Shown piece by piece: positions 9,936 to 22,375 of a stretch of 64,000 nucleotides of DNA. The notes beneath the pieces were generated by a model. The model was not told the DNA's origin, ran no database searches, and saw nothing but the letters and a program-made list of their open reading frames with translations. The stretch comes from Amorphophallus konjac. Its lineage: Eukaryota > Streptophyta > Magnoliopsida > Alismatales > Araceae. The position numbers and the translations under genes are program-made. Each line of letters starts with the position of its first letter. Positions within the stretch are counted from its first letter, which is position 1. The DNA lies in NCBI GenBank assembly GCA_022559845.1, contig CM040128.1, positions 177,870,413 through 177,934,412 of the forward strand, in the 5' to 3' direction.

Positions 9936-12900
9936 GGAAACCTCCTATATCTCCCACGGGTGCGTACCGCCCTGCGGACCACCCGTCCAAGGTCCGATGA
10001 GCGACCTTTTCTACCCCTCCTCTGAGGGGTCTTCTCCTGTACATTCTACACCATCCTCTTCGTCTTCCTATTCTTCTGTAAATATTGTCAGTCAATCTAG
10101 GAATGATAGGCCAAGGGTAGTACCTAGGAAGAAATCCAAGGGTAGGCAGATCCCTCGTCGATTCCTTCTGGATTTGGCCGCCAAGTGTCAGGCCCTTCTT
10201 GCCATCCCCCAGTTGTTAGAAAATCCCATCCAGCTATCGGAAATAGAATGTGAGGGCGACTGTGCATTTGATGAAGGGTATGGAGTCTACGAGATCACGG
10301 ATGAAGAATACCCCACTGAAGATGAGGGTGAAGAATATGAGGATGCGGCGGACGCATACGCTAGTGGAATGAGGAGATTCGACGAGCCGTCAACCGCCGT
10401 AGAAGAATCCACCAAAGAAGTCAACTTGGGAACTGAGGAAGACCCTAGGATCATCCTCATAAGTGAGAACCTACCACCCTCTGAAGAAGAGGCATTAATT
10501 GAGGTTCTCAAGGAATATAAGGACACGTTTGCATGGAGCTACGAGGATATGCCGGGTCTAGATTCAACCCTGGTCGAACACTGTTTAACCTTAAAACCAG
10601 GGTCCGTCTCGGTAAAACAAAGGTTACGGCGTTTACACCCTGAAATGGCTTTGAAAATGAAAGAAGAGGTCGATAAGCTCCACAAAGCCAGGTTCATTAG
10701 AGTCGTTCTTTATCCTCAATGGGTGGCAAACATTATCCCGGTCATGAAAAAAGATGGGAAAGTCAGGATTTGTATCGACTTCCGGGACCTTAACCGCGCG
10801 TGTCCAAAAGATGATTTTCCCTTACCTCACATTGATGTGTTGATTGATAACACGGCAGGCTACGAAACCCTCTCATTCATGGATGGATTTTCAGGATACA
10901 CTCAAATTCATTTGGCAGAAGAGGATCAGGAAAAGACGTCATTCACTACCCCTTGGGGAACATATTGTTACGTGGTCATGCCGTTCGGATTAAAGAATGC
11001 TGGAGCTACTTACCAAAGAGCGATGATGGCCATATTTCATGACATGATGCACATATATCTGGAAGTGTATGTGGATGACTTATTGGTGAAATCAAGGACC
11101 AGGATGGAACATCCAGAAGTTTTGGCTAAGGTCTTGCAGAGGTCAAGGGAGTTCCAATTGAAAATGAACCCGAAAAAGTGTGTGTTTGGTGTGTCATTAG
11201 GTAAATTGCTAGGGTTCATTGTGAGTAAAAGAGGGATTGAGATAGATCTCGACAAAGCTAAGGCTATCAGGGATATGCCGCCTCCCAAGAATTTGAGGGA
11301 AGTCCGAGGTTTAATTGGGAGGTTGCAGTTTATTCGTCGGTTTGTGTCCCAACATTCACAAAGGTGTAGACCTCTCTACGAGTTGACCAAGCCAGGAGTA
11401 GAATTCCACTGGAATTCTAAATGTCAGAAAGCTTTTGAAGGGTTGAAGGAATATCTGGCTAGTCCACCCGTTCTCATTCCACCTAAACCAGAAAAACCTC
11501 TGATCCTTTACGTCTCAGTCTTGGATGACTCCGTGGGAGCCGTCCTCGCACAAGCTGATGAAGAAGGCAAGGAACGGGCAACCTATTACTTGTCCAAACT
11601 TCTCAATCCTTGTGAGCAGAAGTACACCGTCATGGAGAAAACCTGTGCTGCCCTCGTTTGGGTAGTGCAGAAATTGAAGCACTACTTCTTGGCTCATGAG
11701 GTCCATTTGATTGCTCGAATGAATCCTATCAAATTCCTCCTGGAGAAAGCCATCCTTACGGATAGGCTAGCATGCTGGCAAAGTTTTCTCTCTCAGTTTG
11801 ACATCACCTACATCCAGTAAAAGGCGATTAAACGCTATGCCATAGCCGAGCATCTCGCTCACCATCCTCTTCCCAAGTTCGATCCCGTCCAATCAGAGTT
11901 TCCAGATGAGGAACTAATGTCCGTCAACCAATCAGATGAGCCAATGTGGACGCTATATTTTGATGGAGCTCTGAATTCTCAAGGGAGAGGAATCGGCGTC
12001 ACCCTCCTGTCGCCTGAAGGCCTCACATTCCCATTGGCATACCAGCTCAAATTTCCAGTTACCAACAATATAGCCGAATATGAAGCTCTTCTAGCTGGCC
12101 TAGAACTCGCTCATTCTTTTCGTATCACTGAGTTGCGAGTCGTAGGTGATAGTCAACTCATTCTTTGCCAGGTGCTCACTAAATATCGCACTCGCGATCC
12201 CAAACTCAAGCCATACCAAGAACTCACTGCTGCCTTTGCCAAACTGTTCACAAAACTGATCTTTGTTCATGTCCCTCGTCATCAGAATATTCTGGCCGAT
12301 GCCCTCGCCTCATTGGCATCATCCATAAGGTTCCCTCTAGGAAGATGGTTTGAGTCCATTTCCATCTACAAACTTCACGCCCCTACAATCGATGATGCTT
12401 CCTACGTAAACATCAAAGACAGGATAGCAAGGAAGATCCTGCAAGAAGATATCCGTGAGAAGAGGGAAATCATGTTGGCAGAGGCCGAAGAAGAACTGGC
12501 TGATGAATAGAAACCTTGGTTCTATGAAATCGTCAAATACTGCCAAGATCAGTCTTATCCTGAAGGGGCCACCACAGAGGACAAGAGAGCCATAAGGAGG
12601 GTGGCTCAGAAATACACATTGGTTGGAGGTCTACTCTATAGAAGGAGCCTTACTGGTATTATGTTAAGATGTCTTGGTGACGATGAGGTTTGGAAATGTG
12701 TAGAGGAGATGCACTCGGGTGTGTGCGGTGGCCACGTGAATAGTCAGATGCTCGCCAAGTAGATCATTCGGTAAGGCTTTTACTGGCCCACTATGGATGA
12801 GGATTGTGCTGTCTATGTCCGTAGGTGTGTCAAGTGTCAACTTCACGCCGATAAAATCCATTCACCATCTTCCTCACTTCATCCAATATCCTCCCCGTGG

Positions 12901-13767
12901 CCTATCTCCATGTGGGCATTTGACATCATTGGTCCCCTAGGTGATCCCAATTCCCTCACCAAGCAGAAATCTTTCATCCTTACTGGGACGGAATACTTCA
13001 CCAAATGGGCCGAAGCTGAAGCTTACGCGGAAATCAAGGCGTCAACAGTCTGCAAGTTCATCATGAAGAACATCCTCGCCAGATTCGGCGTCCCAAGCAC
13101 GATCGTCACCGACAATGGGCCACAGTTCATTTCTCAGGATCTACAGGACCTCTGCAAAAGGTACGCAATTGCATTGCATCATTCATCGCCTTATTACCCA
13201 CAAGGTAACGGCCAAGCGGAGGCCACCAATAAAACATTGCTCAAAATCATCAAAAAAACCTGCGAGTCTAGTAAGTTTTCAGACTGGCCAGAAAAGCTTA
13301 TCGAAGCTCTATGGGCCTATCGCACTTCAATCCGTACCCCCACCGGGCAGACTCCATTTGCCCTTACTTATGGTATGGAAGCGGTAGTCCCGTACGAGAC
13401 TCTGATCCCTTCTCTCAGGGTACAATTGGACGAGGAATTTCCCCTCGACGATCGTCGTAATTCACTCCTCGCCCAGTTGGAACTCTTGGATGAGAAGCGA
13501 CTGGCCGCTGCCGAACACGCGCGTGTGTATCAAAATAGACTCGCTCGCTTTTACCAAAAGAAAGTCGTTGAGAGAAAATTCAAAGTCGGTGAGATGGTCG
13601 TAAAAAGAATTTTTGTCAAACCTGGAGGGCCGCGTTCTAAGCTCCAACCCAATTGGGAAGGACCATTTGTAATTCAAGCCGTGTACCCTGGCAACGCCTA
13701 CAAGCCAGTCAACGCCGAAGGGACCGAGCTATCCCACCCTTGGAATGGGTTTTATCTTAAGAAATAA
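9880..13767 (+). pseudogene. pol: G1 pol: RT, RNase H, second RNase H, integrase
   Basis: One frame throughout with four internal stops: TAA 11818-11820, TAG 12508-12510, TAG 12760-12762 and TAA 12772-12774. Reverse transcriptase is at about 10560-11400 with MPFGLKNAGATYQR and the catalytic YVDD at 11068-11079. The RNase H of RT covers about 11480-11820. A second, archaeal-type RNase H covers about 11945-12310, with all four acidic positions visible (YFDGA, AEYEAL, GDSQLI, NILADALA). Integrase has its H2C2 zinc finger at about 12712-12840 (one His region and CVKC) and a DDE core: FDIIGP near 12920, TDNGPQF near 13107, QAEATN near 13215. The C-terminus ends YLKK with no chromodomain. The duplicated RNase H is the hallmark of the Tat lineage. 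The element is not autonomous as it stands. Confidence 0.9.
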
Positions 13768-15552
13768 TACCCTTAGCACAAAACAAAAACAAAAAAAAAT
13801 GATGAAAAGATAAAAAACATCAAAAACAAAGAAATACCAAAAACCACTAAAAATATGGAAGATTCAAAATGCCGATGCCTGGCAGTCACCATGTAGTTAA
13901 GTCCCTGCATCTAACCTTCATGTTAGGATAGGGCCCATTAAGGCTTGGTAGGCACTGTGTCTTGGTTTGCCAGAATCGTGGAGATCCCTGTCCGGCTACG
14001 TCGGCCTATGCTCGCTCGAAGGAAGCTAACATGTGCTCACTTATGTATTTTATTCAAAAAAGTCGGTAGCATCACCTACGGTGGGGCCCCACCTAGAAGA
14101 TCTCCGGAAGCTGTAATCTTTATTCTTTTCTCTTCGACCAAATGAGACAGTCGGCGCCCTTAAAACGCTGAGCATGAGAAACCGAAACTCAAACCCCAAA
14201 GGCAAGAGTAGGATCCATTTCCTCGAGCATCGATCAGAGCACGAGAAGAGGGCAGTGTCCCCGTAGGCATACAAAAAGGGAGCCCACAAATGTCAAACGA
14301 CTATATCTCCCTCACAAAAAGAAATACAAAATCAAAATCAAGAGAAAAACCTGGTCGTGACCGTGCCTGTTGCGATAAACGGAACCCCTCAAAGCAAAAG
14401 TCTGAAACCACAAAAGGGGCCGTGGAATGTAAACGCTCGAGATTTGGTCTGAAGTTGTCCGAAAGGAAAGAGTTAATGGGCCCTTATTCGCTCGCCGGGT
14501 TAACGGCTTTGCCGGTCCTCTCGGGAGGTTTATCCCCTACACTCTTCCTTCTCCCTCTAAAGATGAAGGTTCGATGGAGTTTCTGAATGGTGAAAACTGC
14601 CTAGGGTCTGCGACCTTATTTTAATATACACATTTGGTTGCCTACTTTGAAAAGTAAAAGCTATCGCTGCGAAGGAGTCTCTGTGTTTCTGGCTGGTCAA
14701 GACCCCTGTTTACCGCCTTGATGTCTTCTTGTTTAACCTCGGGCTTAGGCCAATGCAAGCGCGTCACCTATGGGTGCGACGGCGTCTGATTCCGGGTCAG
14801 CGTCGCGAGGTTGGTCGTGAGGGTTCCAAGGTGTTCCATCATATACCATCTAGAGTTGTGAGGAAACAGACCCGGGTCGGGCAAATCTCTTACCTCAAAC
14901 ACCTTTTGGGTGAATCCCTGTGGATGGAAGCGACTGGGAGCCTAAGCATGGCATGACGGTATTGTCATCAGGGTAAGTCTTAGCCGACGGGATCATCATT
15001 CGAGGGGTCTAGAGGCCCAAATCAACCTAGACGTGCACTTAGGATACCTGGGAGGTTAGTAAGAAACCCCTGTTCTCACGTAGGTTAGGTGCCATGTGGG
15101 TGCTTACCGGGCGTTAGCAACAAAAAAAATCGAAATGATAAAAGCAACAAAAAAAATGGAAAAGAGAAAATGTACATATTTACAAACAAAAAAATCTTTT
15201 TTATGATAAAACAAAAAAATGCCAAATATAAAAAAGAAAAACAAATCAATTTTGCATTTTGCGTGCAGCATCTCACTTTTTTTTAAAATACCGCTTGCAT
15301 TCGTGTGCTTGCCTGTCGCATTTATCATCACCGCATCTTTCCCTTGCCTTCATTAAATAAAGGCTTGGCCTCTTGACCAGTTATCAAGGACAGTCACAGT
15401 GACCATTTGCTTATTGAGCAAGGGGCCAAGTCAGAACAGAAATTCTGATTTGTTTGTTTCAGTGATGTGTGCAGGGATTCAGGCAACAGAAGCAAAGGTG
15501 AAAAACAAATAAACCGAACCTTGTATTTTATTCCAAAAACCAGAAAATTACA
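13768..15552. other. G1 post-integrase untranslated region
   Basis: No coding domain. Short ORFs are present but none resembles a known product. Parts near 14340-14600 resemble the minus-strand 3' region of G2 (about 24120-24440), for instance CCTGGTCGT and CTTCTCCCTCTAA. A-rich runs occur at 13780-13850 and 15110-15250. Confidence 0.55.
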
Positions 15553-18022
15553 TCAAGTTCCGCCCTCTCTCTCTGCATTACTCGTCCCACTACTCTCCGG
15601 GTAAAACGCCCTCAAAGGTGCTACCCAACTACGAAAAATGGTACTCCTACCGCTCTGTACTCCCCTTCCTATTCCCACACCCCGGCATTGATCCACGGAA
15701 GCAGCAGAGAAGCTACCAACACGAAAGCCACGCTCTCGTGCTCTTCGGTAGCGCTCCTCACCATCTCTCAGCAACTGTTCAGCAAGACCAAGGTGATTCG
15801 GAGTTCGAATAGTTGGGCCTCCATGGCCCTTCGTTCCTCCCTTTCAGTCAATATGTTGACTCTTTCTCTCTCTGCGTCTCTTTCTTTCTCTGCACGTTCT
15901 CTCTCGCGGTCTTCCCTCTCTAACTGGAGAGTGATCCTCAGTTCCACGGCATCCCTAGAGGAGTCGTCATCAGGATGACGCCACAGTTCCCTCTCCAGTT
16001 CTGCTATCCTAGCCTCCTTCTGCGCAGCTTGGGCAAGCGCTTCTTCCGTCTCCTTTTCCTGTCGAGTGTACCATCTCAGATACGCGATAAGGCGTAAACA
16101 AAGAGAACTCAACACTGAAACTTTTACCTGTATACAGAGCATCCCTTCTGCCTCCGCAGTACGCTGCGTGGCGTGAGCAAGTTGCTCATGAAGCAAGTCA
16201 AGTTCTGAGGTGGGAATCCACAAGCTGGAAGAGGCACCACCTACTCCCATCGCTGGGGAAGCCGCGCCAATCTGGGCATGCTACGACCGCGTGAATTAGC
16301 AAGCCAACATCTGGAATCTGCGGTTCTAATTAGGAACGCACTGTACACCTACCAAGGCGCTCGTAGCTCCGCGGGCATCGCCCAACCGTTGCTCCATCTC
16401 TGCCAAGCGAGTTCGTAAAGTCGCTATCATCGTATCACAGATATCCTGCAGCCATACGAGTCAGCATTTCCACCAGAAAACCCAAAAAAGGAGAAAGAAG
16501 AAAAGGGAAAAAGGAGAAACCTACCTCCACAAGTCCCCGGGGTTGGAGCCGCTCTGCGTACTTTATCCTATATAGACGCAAGTAGTCCTCGCTATCCTGC
16601 GCATGTGATTCTACAATCATGCCACCCCGTTGCCAGTCTTCATACTGTTCAGGGAACCGCACGCGCCAGTCAATGCAGGTCGCCGGTCCACGCGTCTCTC
16701 TCCCAACGCGAGGTGGCGCAGCTGAATCCACCCATTCTTGAGCCAGTCCCAAAGTCCTCATAATCAATCGTAGCCGAAGCGGCTCGATTTCATTCAGGCA
16801 GTGCATCCATAATTCCCGTCCGAACCGGGCACGACTTGCTAGAACCCACGGCTGGTCGGCATCGACCATGTCTGAGTAGGGTCTCCAGTTTACCATCGCT
16901 GCAGGGAACTCCTGTAGCTCCCGCCTTAGCACCATCAGTTGGTAGGTTAGGGGTGCCGCACTCATGATGGGTTCCCACCGCCTGGCTAGCGGCACCATCG
17001 CGGGTCGCCAATGCCGAGCTCTCCCCATGGGGAGGTAATAATAGCTCCACAGCTGCTCGGCGCAGGTCATCAGTACCTTGCAAAAATACAAAAAATACAA
17101 AACAAGTAAAACCAAAAATACCTAGATGAATGGTGTGAAACCACTCACAGTCATCTCACGGTCCGCTTCTTGGAACAGACATGCAAACAAGTGTGCCAGT
17201 ATGGCAGCTCCCCAGGCATAGTATCCTACTCTTTCAAGGTCTGACAGCAGCTCCAAGAAGCGACATTGGATACCATCCTCTTTCGAGCTCAGTACCAATC
17301 TCCCCAAAAAGAAGAGGAGAAATCTTCTCAAATCTATGTTGCATCATTCCCAGTTGCCGAAATCTGTGCAGTACACGGCACGGCATCCTATTTCCATTCT
17401 TTCCATGAACTCTTTTGAGGATTTGTCATCCCGCCGATGAGTGTCGGTGAGCCCTAATGCATCCATGAGGGACGCCCTAGCTATCGACCTGTTTTTCCGA
17501 CCATCTAGGTCCAAACCCAGTAGCTTACGAGCACCTTCTCGGTAATCCGCATAAGTGACCCCGGTCACTGCCTCGCCCTCCACCTTCAGGCTTGTGATCC
17601 GGATCACATCCTCCAAGCTGGGCACGATGTGCCCCCAGGGCATCAGGAATGCCCGACTCACTGGGTCCCATCTCTCACACAAGGCTTGGATCAGGACCAG
17701 GTCGAGCTGGATCGGCTCGATCCGAAGAAAGGTGCCAAAACCCATCACGTCTAACCTGGCCTTCTGAAAATCTGGGAGACCTCGGTATGCTGCCACTACC
17801 AACTCCCATGAGATCTGTGATTTCATCACACTCTACGAATGTAGGTTTGGTCAGAAAGAAAGGAAGAAAAAAAGAAGAATGAAAAAAAGGGGGCAGGAAA
17901 ACTTGGCTTACGAGTTATGATTGGGCCCTTTCGCTGAAGTGCCCTTCGAGGTCTGAAAGCCTCCTGGAACTACTACCACTGGATCTGCTTCTCTTCGAGG
18001 AGTGGGAAGATTCGCCCTTCAT
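15553..18022 (-). pseudogene. Antisense gene I: plant-mobile-domain-like plus coiled coil, decayed
   Basis: Runs antisense to G1. The first exon starts at ATG 18022 (MKGESSHSSKRSRSSG, basic/Ser-rich). A plant-mobile-domain-like exon at 17122-17832 carries SWELVVAAYRGLPDF and MPWGHIVPSLEDV. A long exon at about 16500-17052 contains LWSYYYLPMGRARH and LNEIEPLRLRLIMRTLGLAQEW. Small coiled-coil exons follow (about 16350-16446, 16140-16275, 15553-16070) rich in Arg/Glu. Decay: TAA at the end of exon 1, TGA near 17342, TAG at the exon-2 donor (17122-17124) and a frameshift near 15785. Donor and acceptor dinucleotides are still visible. It is paralogous to genes II and III. Plant mobile domains are known both in host silencing proteins (MAIN/MAIL1) and inside transposons. 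What this one did is not known. Confidence 0.7.
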
Positions 18023-18116
18023 CCAACTCTCAGAATTTTGAACTCCTCCTCTCCCGTGAGAACTTGTGCTCCTCGAGTTAGCTCTTGATATACCTGGGAG
18101 GATAAAAGGGACACGA

Positions 18117-18123
18117 ATTTATA
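18117..18123 (-). promoter_or_regulatory. TATA box of antisense gene I
   Basis: TATAAAT on the minus strand, about 95 bp upstream of the gene I ATG. Genes III and IV have a TATA motif at a similar distance, which supports a real promoter. Confidence 0.55.
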
Positions 18124-18596
18124 GAAATGGAAGGAGTGCAGGCCAAGATTGCCTCCATCACCTGTTAATGATAGCCCTCACGATGAGGCACCTGCCATGC
18201 AGTCCCGTGTGTCACTTCACCGCTCGCACAGGGTGATTGATTGGACGAAGAATATGACGACTAGCACCCTATGTTGTCTAGGGATACCCTATCATTTTTT
18301 GAAGGACGTCCGCAAAATTTGACGCAAGGCACTAAGGCCGTCATTATTGACTTCGACGGCAGATTCCTGTGGAAAATGGTCACAACAAGACGCGATTCTC
18401 CACTCGGGGCGGAGTCTCGGCAGACCCATCACATGGGAACAGTGCAAAGGAGGAGAAGTGTAGGGAAGAAGGAACGCACAAGAGAACAAACAAGCAACAG
18501 AAAATCAAATCACTCCCTTCATAATTCTACATGAGCTGTCAAAAACATCATAAACATAAGGAGGAGGCGAGTCCACCAGCTCGCCGATCCTCACCA
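18124..18596. other. Spacer between antisense genes I and II
   Basis: No gene seen. It holds the upstream region of gene I and the 3' flank of gene II. Confidence 0.5.
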
Positions 18597-19882
18597 TCAC
18601 TCATCTCTCTGGGTGCTCCTCTCCTCTCCCCTGAGGTGTGGGTCCCTCAGAAGCCTCTGGGATCCTCGTGCAGCAGCACCTGCCTCTCCTCTTGGCGCCT
18701 GCTCCGCAGCAGTGACTCGCTGCTCCTCCCCTGGCGTGGCGAAGAAGCCACTAGCCGCAAAGCGACCGGACTGGCGGAGTCGCTCCCCGAACTCTCGCGC
18801 TCTCTCGTAGCACGTCTCCATCCCTCCTAGCCTCTGCACGACGGCCTGAAGGCCCAGCTGGAGCTCCCTCACTTGGGCCTCCAAGGCCCTCCTCTCGGTC
18901 TGATCCCGCTGTCGCTCGGACCTTCTCTCGACTTTCTCCCTCTCTGCCTCTCTCCTCATCATCTGCAGAAGAACCCTTAACTCCAGGATGTCTGGAGAAG
19001 GCCTCTCCTCACCACGATGCCGCAGCTCCGCTACAGTCGCCACCCAGGCATCACGCTCCTCTTCCGCCCGGGTCGCGCGGGCCACCGCACCAGCAAGTTG
19101 TTCCCGGAGGGAGGCAATCTCGAGACAAGGGGCCGAGGAACTGGAAGATGCGCCACCAATCATCCCCGCCGTCGCTGTCTGCTGGGCACGCTGGAACAAA
19201 ATAAACAACGGCCGTCAGTGAAACTCCAAAATCTGAAGATAAAAGTGCGGCACGTAACTTACCAGGAGCGACAGCTCATGTTGAGCGACGGCCAGCTGCC
19301 GCCTAGCCTCTGACAGTTGGGCGCGCGAGCCGCCGATGCCACGCGTGTTCCCAGCTTGGGGAAGCCCCGCATAACTCTCTCTCTGTCACGGCAGGAAGTC
19401 GGCGCTGTCCTGCACCAATACACTCCCTTGCTGTCCAGGGAGACGTACGTGCCAGTCCTCGAGCCTCGCCTTGCCGCGACTCTCCCTCCTGACGCGGCTC
19501 GGCTCGTCCGCACTCGCCCACTCATCGGCCAGGCCCAGGGTCCTCGCCATGTCCTGCACCAAGGAAGAAGGGCCTCACATCATAACAAAGAATGCGTCCC
19601 CTGTCTAGGACGCGTCCATCATTTGAGTGCAACACTCGCCGAACCCTTTCCCCCCTCGCACGGCTCGCTTCAAAACTCAAAATGGATCAAAAGAGGAAGA
19701 GATCGGAGGACCTACCAGACCGTGTTCACCTCCCTCCGCGATATCGGGCCCCTCGGGTCCCTCGGGGGCCCGAAGCGGCCCTCCTCCATGGACGCCGTTC
19801 CGTGTTCTTGCGTGCCCCTCCTCGGGCGCGGAGTTCCTCGTCCCCCTCCACCTTCACCATGGTCGGGCCCACCGAACTCCAT
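18597..19882 (-). pseudogene. Antisense gene II: coiled-coil paralogue lacking the mobile domain
   Basis: The probable start is ATG 19882 (MEFGGPDHGEGGG), giving a Gly/Arg-rich first exon to about 19720. A second exon at about 19265-19555 has RTLGLADEWASADEPSR, homologous to the segment after the mobile domain in genes I and III. The last exon at 18597-19195 encodes SLREQLAGAVARATRAEEER, ERRALEAQVRELQLGLQ and YERAREFGERLRQSGRF, a long coiled coil. The mobile-domain exon itself is absent, as if lost by deletion. A TGA interrupts exon 2 (after DSADFLP). The last exon is open for about 200 codons. Its function is unknown. Confidence 0.6.
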
Positions 19883-20331
19883 CGATCAAAAGAGGAGGAA
19901 GACGAAAAAGAGGGCAAGTGAGTTTCGGCGGAAGGCGGGCTCGTTTGCGGGTAAGGCACGGGAGAACAAAGGCCACCCGACGCTTTAAATTTGAATTCAA
20001 GGATTAAGACGCGTCCTCGCGCCTGGACGCGCCCAAAAAGGGAGAAAGGAACATAATCCCCCCGTGCAAAGTAGTTCCTTTCTGTCCAGGGTAAAAGTCT
20101 CGGGAAGCGTAAAATAACGTGGTGCAAAAGAAAGTGCGGGAAAGAAAGGGGCACGTCACACGAAATCCATTTCATATAATAGTCAAAGTACATCATACAG
20201 TGAGAAGGGTGACGTGTACAAGTAACTCTCTAACTCTCGCTGCCACCCTCCTGGTCATCTCTCTCCTCCCTCCTCTGTCGGGGATGCCTAGGGGGCCTCT
20301 GCGAACCCTGAGAAGCCGTGCTCGCCTCGCC
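19883..20331. other. Spacer between antisense genes II and III
   Basis: No gene seen. A member of the 16-bp-spaced hairpin family lies at 20008-20033 (CGCGTCC...GGACGCG); another lies at 19592-19615 inside the neighbouring gene II. Confidence 0.5.
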
Positions 20332-20591
20332 CTACAGTGGCACTCTAGCCTTGAAGGCGCGACGACGCTCCTCGGCTGAAGAAACCAGATAGCTGCCCAT
20401 GGAAAAAGAACCAGACTGACGAAGTCGCGCCCCGCGTTCCTTCGCCCTCTGGTACCGCTCCTCGCTCTTCCGAAGCCTCCCCTCCGCCGTGCCGAGACTC
20501 AATTGGAGCTCCAGCAGCTGGGCCTCCAGAGCCCTCCTCTCGGTCTGATCCTGCTGTCGCTCCTCCCTCTCTCTCTCCCTCTCCTCTCTCT
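20332..20591 (-). pseudogene. Antisense gene III, 3' end (cut off by G2)
   Basis: Reads REEREREREERQQDQTER onward, then EAQLLELQLSLG and SEERYQRAKERGARLRQSG, ending at the stop codon at 20332. It continues the coiled-coil exon that breaks at 31346 on the other side of G2. The matching segments of genes I and II confirm that the two parts were once joined. Confidence 0.8.
20587..20591. repeat. Target-site duplication TCTCT (left) of G2
   Basis: TCTCT immediately before the LTR start at 20592. The same five bases follow the other LTR at 31346-31350. Confidence 0.85.
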
Positions 20592-22375
20592 TGTAGATTC
20601 TAATTAAAAATCCACTTAGAAACAAAGAAGAAAAATAACAGAATAAGCATGCACGCGGTGTAAAATAGGAGATGTGATCGCCAGAGACACGAAGGCCTCA
20701 AAGAATATAATCAAATAATAAACATGGAGGGATCGCGAAAAATACCTTGAAACGCGGGTGATGTGAGTACTCCTTTCTCTTCTATATCGGCCGGCCGATG
20801 AAGAGAGTTTATCTTATTTGATTACCCTTGCAAAACAAAGACAAACACCAATAAAGAAATTGAATTAAAAAATATGGTGAGTGTAGCATCAAATTCTTAA
20901 TAAAAATATGAGCATGAAAGTATGTGCAAGAACACACCTTAAGGGTGGTTGCCCTTAAACCCCTATGCAAAGAGGGTGGGAAAATATGATGAATGCAAAA
21001 TAAAATGAGGAAGTGTGCAAGAGTTGCACTGTGGAGACCTCAACACGGTTGAGAGATATGAGATTAACAATAGCGATGCATGCGTGCATGTGTGAACCGA
21101 TGCAAAAAAAAAAAACAAAAGAAATAAAAATAAGAGAAAAAGCCTGTGCGTTGGCTTTGATATTCAAGGGGGAAGGAAGCTTCAGAAGGATGAAGAGATG
21201 CTTTGCGTGCAGCTTCTCCCTCAGCCAAACCACAGCAGCAACCTGCAAGAAGAAAAATGAAAGAAAAGGAAAAGCGGAGGGGAAGGAAGGGAACCGAACC
21301 GTGTTAACAGAGACCTAAGTCTCTATTAATAGGTTGAAGAGAAGATAAGAAGGGGCAAGAGTCCTACGGAGGCAAGACTCCAATCCCAATCGAGGAAGGT
21401 GACTGAAGAAGGCAAGGACTCTTCTGGGGAAAGTTGCGTTCGTTTAGAACCAAAAAGATGAAACACGACTTAAACAAGGGCGTCAATTCAAGAATTGACG
21501 ACCTGACCAAGGGCATTACTTAAAACACGCCTTCAACAAAGGCGTCAATTCAAAAAATAATTTTTTTTAGAAAAAAACTTTCCCTTTATTTGACATTTGT
21601 AAAAGACGCCTGAGGGAGAAAACGTCAATTTTAGAATTGACGACATGCAAAGAGACGTTATTTTAATTTAACACGAATTTATTGAAAAAGACGCCTTGCA
21701 CAAGGGCGTTAAAATTAGCCAAAAGAATTGACGACCTAATCAAGGTCGTTAATTCAAAAATATTCAAAATAGGGCCATTTTTTATTTCTCAATATTATTT
21801 TCTCATTTTTTTAGGTGGAGGTGCATCTCAATGTGCTGATTCCAACGGCTATTTTTGCGTATTTTTCTGACACCCGGAAGGCCACCAAATCACCTCTGGA
21901 AGAGGGTTGAAAATAATATTAAAATATTCAATTTGAAAAGTGACGCCCTCACATGTGACGTGAATTCCATTTTTTTTAATTTTTATTTTTTTAAAAATTA
22001 AACTAACGTCCTTTCACATGTCGTTAATTCATAGAAAATTTCGAAAAATCCTCAGAAAAATCCAGAAAAATAGAAAAATGAGAGGAATTGACGCCTAATG
22101 GAAGTGACGTCAATTTTTAAGAAACGCCCAAGGCTAAGCCACTATTTAAAAGACGCCCCACTTCAAGTCGTTAATTCTGGAAAATTCATAAAAATAGAGA
22201 AAAATACTCAGAAAATCCAAAAAAATAGAAAAAAATAAGAAAAGGGATGAAAAAAAGAGAAAACCAAGAAAAGTGAGAAAAACCACTCAAATAAAGCTAA
22301 TTTGAGGGTCAAATTGGGACATTACAAGGTAATATGAGATGTACTCACAGTAACGTCAATTTTGGCGTGTCTACA
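20592..22375 (-). mobile_element. G2 3' LTR (1784 bp)
   Basis: On the minus strand it runs TGTAGACACGCC...GAATCTACA. It is nearly identical to the 5' LTR at 29567-31345, with scattered substitutions and short homopolymer-length changes. Confidence 0.9.

Noticed and set aside
13615..13767. Possible chromodomain at the end of G1 integrase
   Set aside because: The C-terminus stops after WNGFYLKK with no chromodomain-like sequence, as expected for the Tat lineage.
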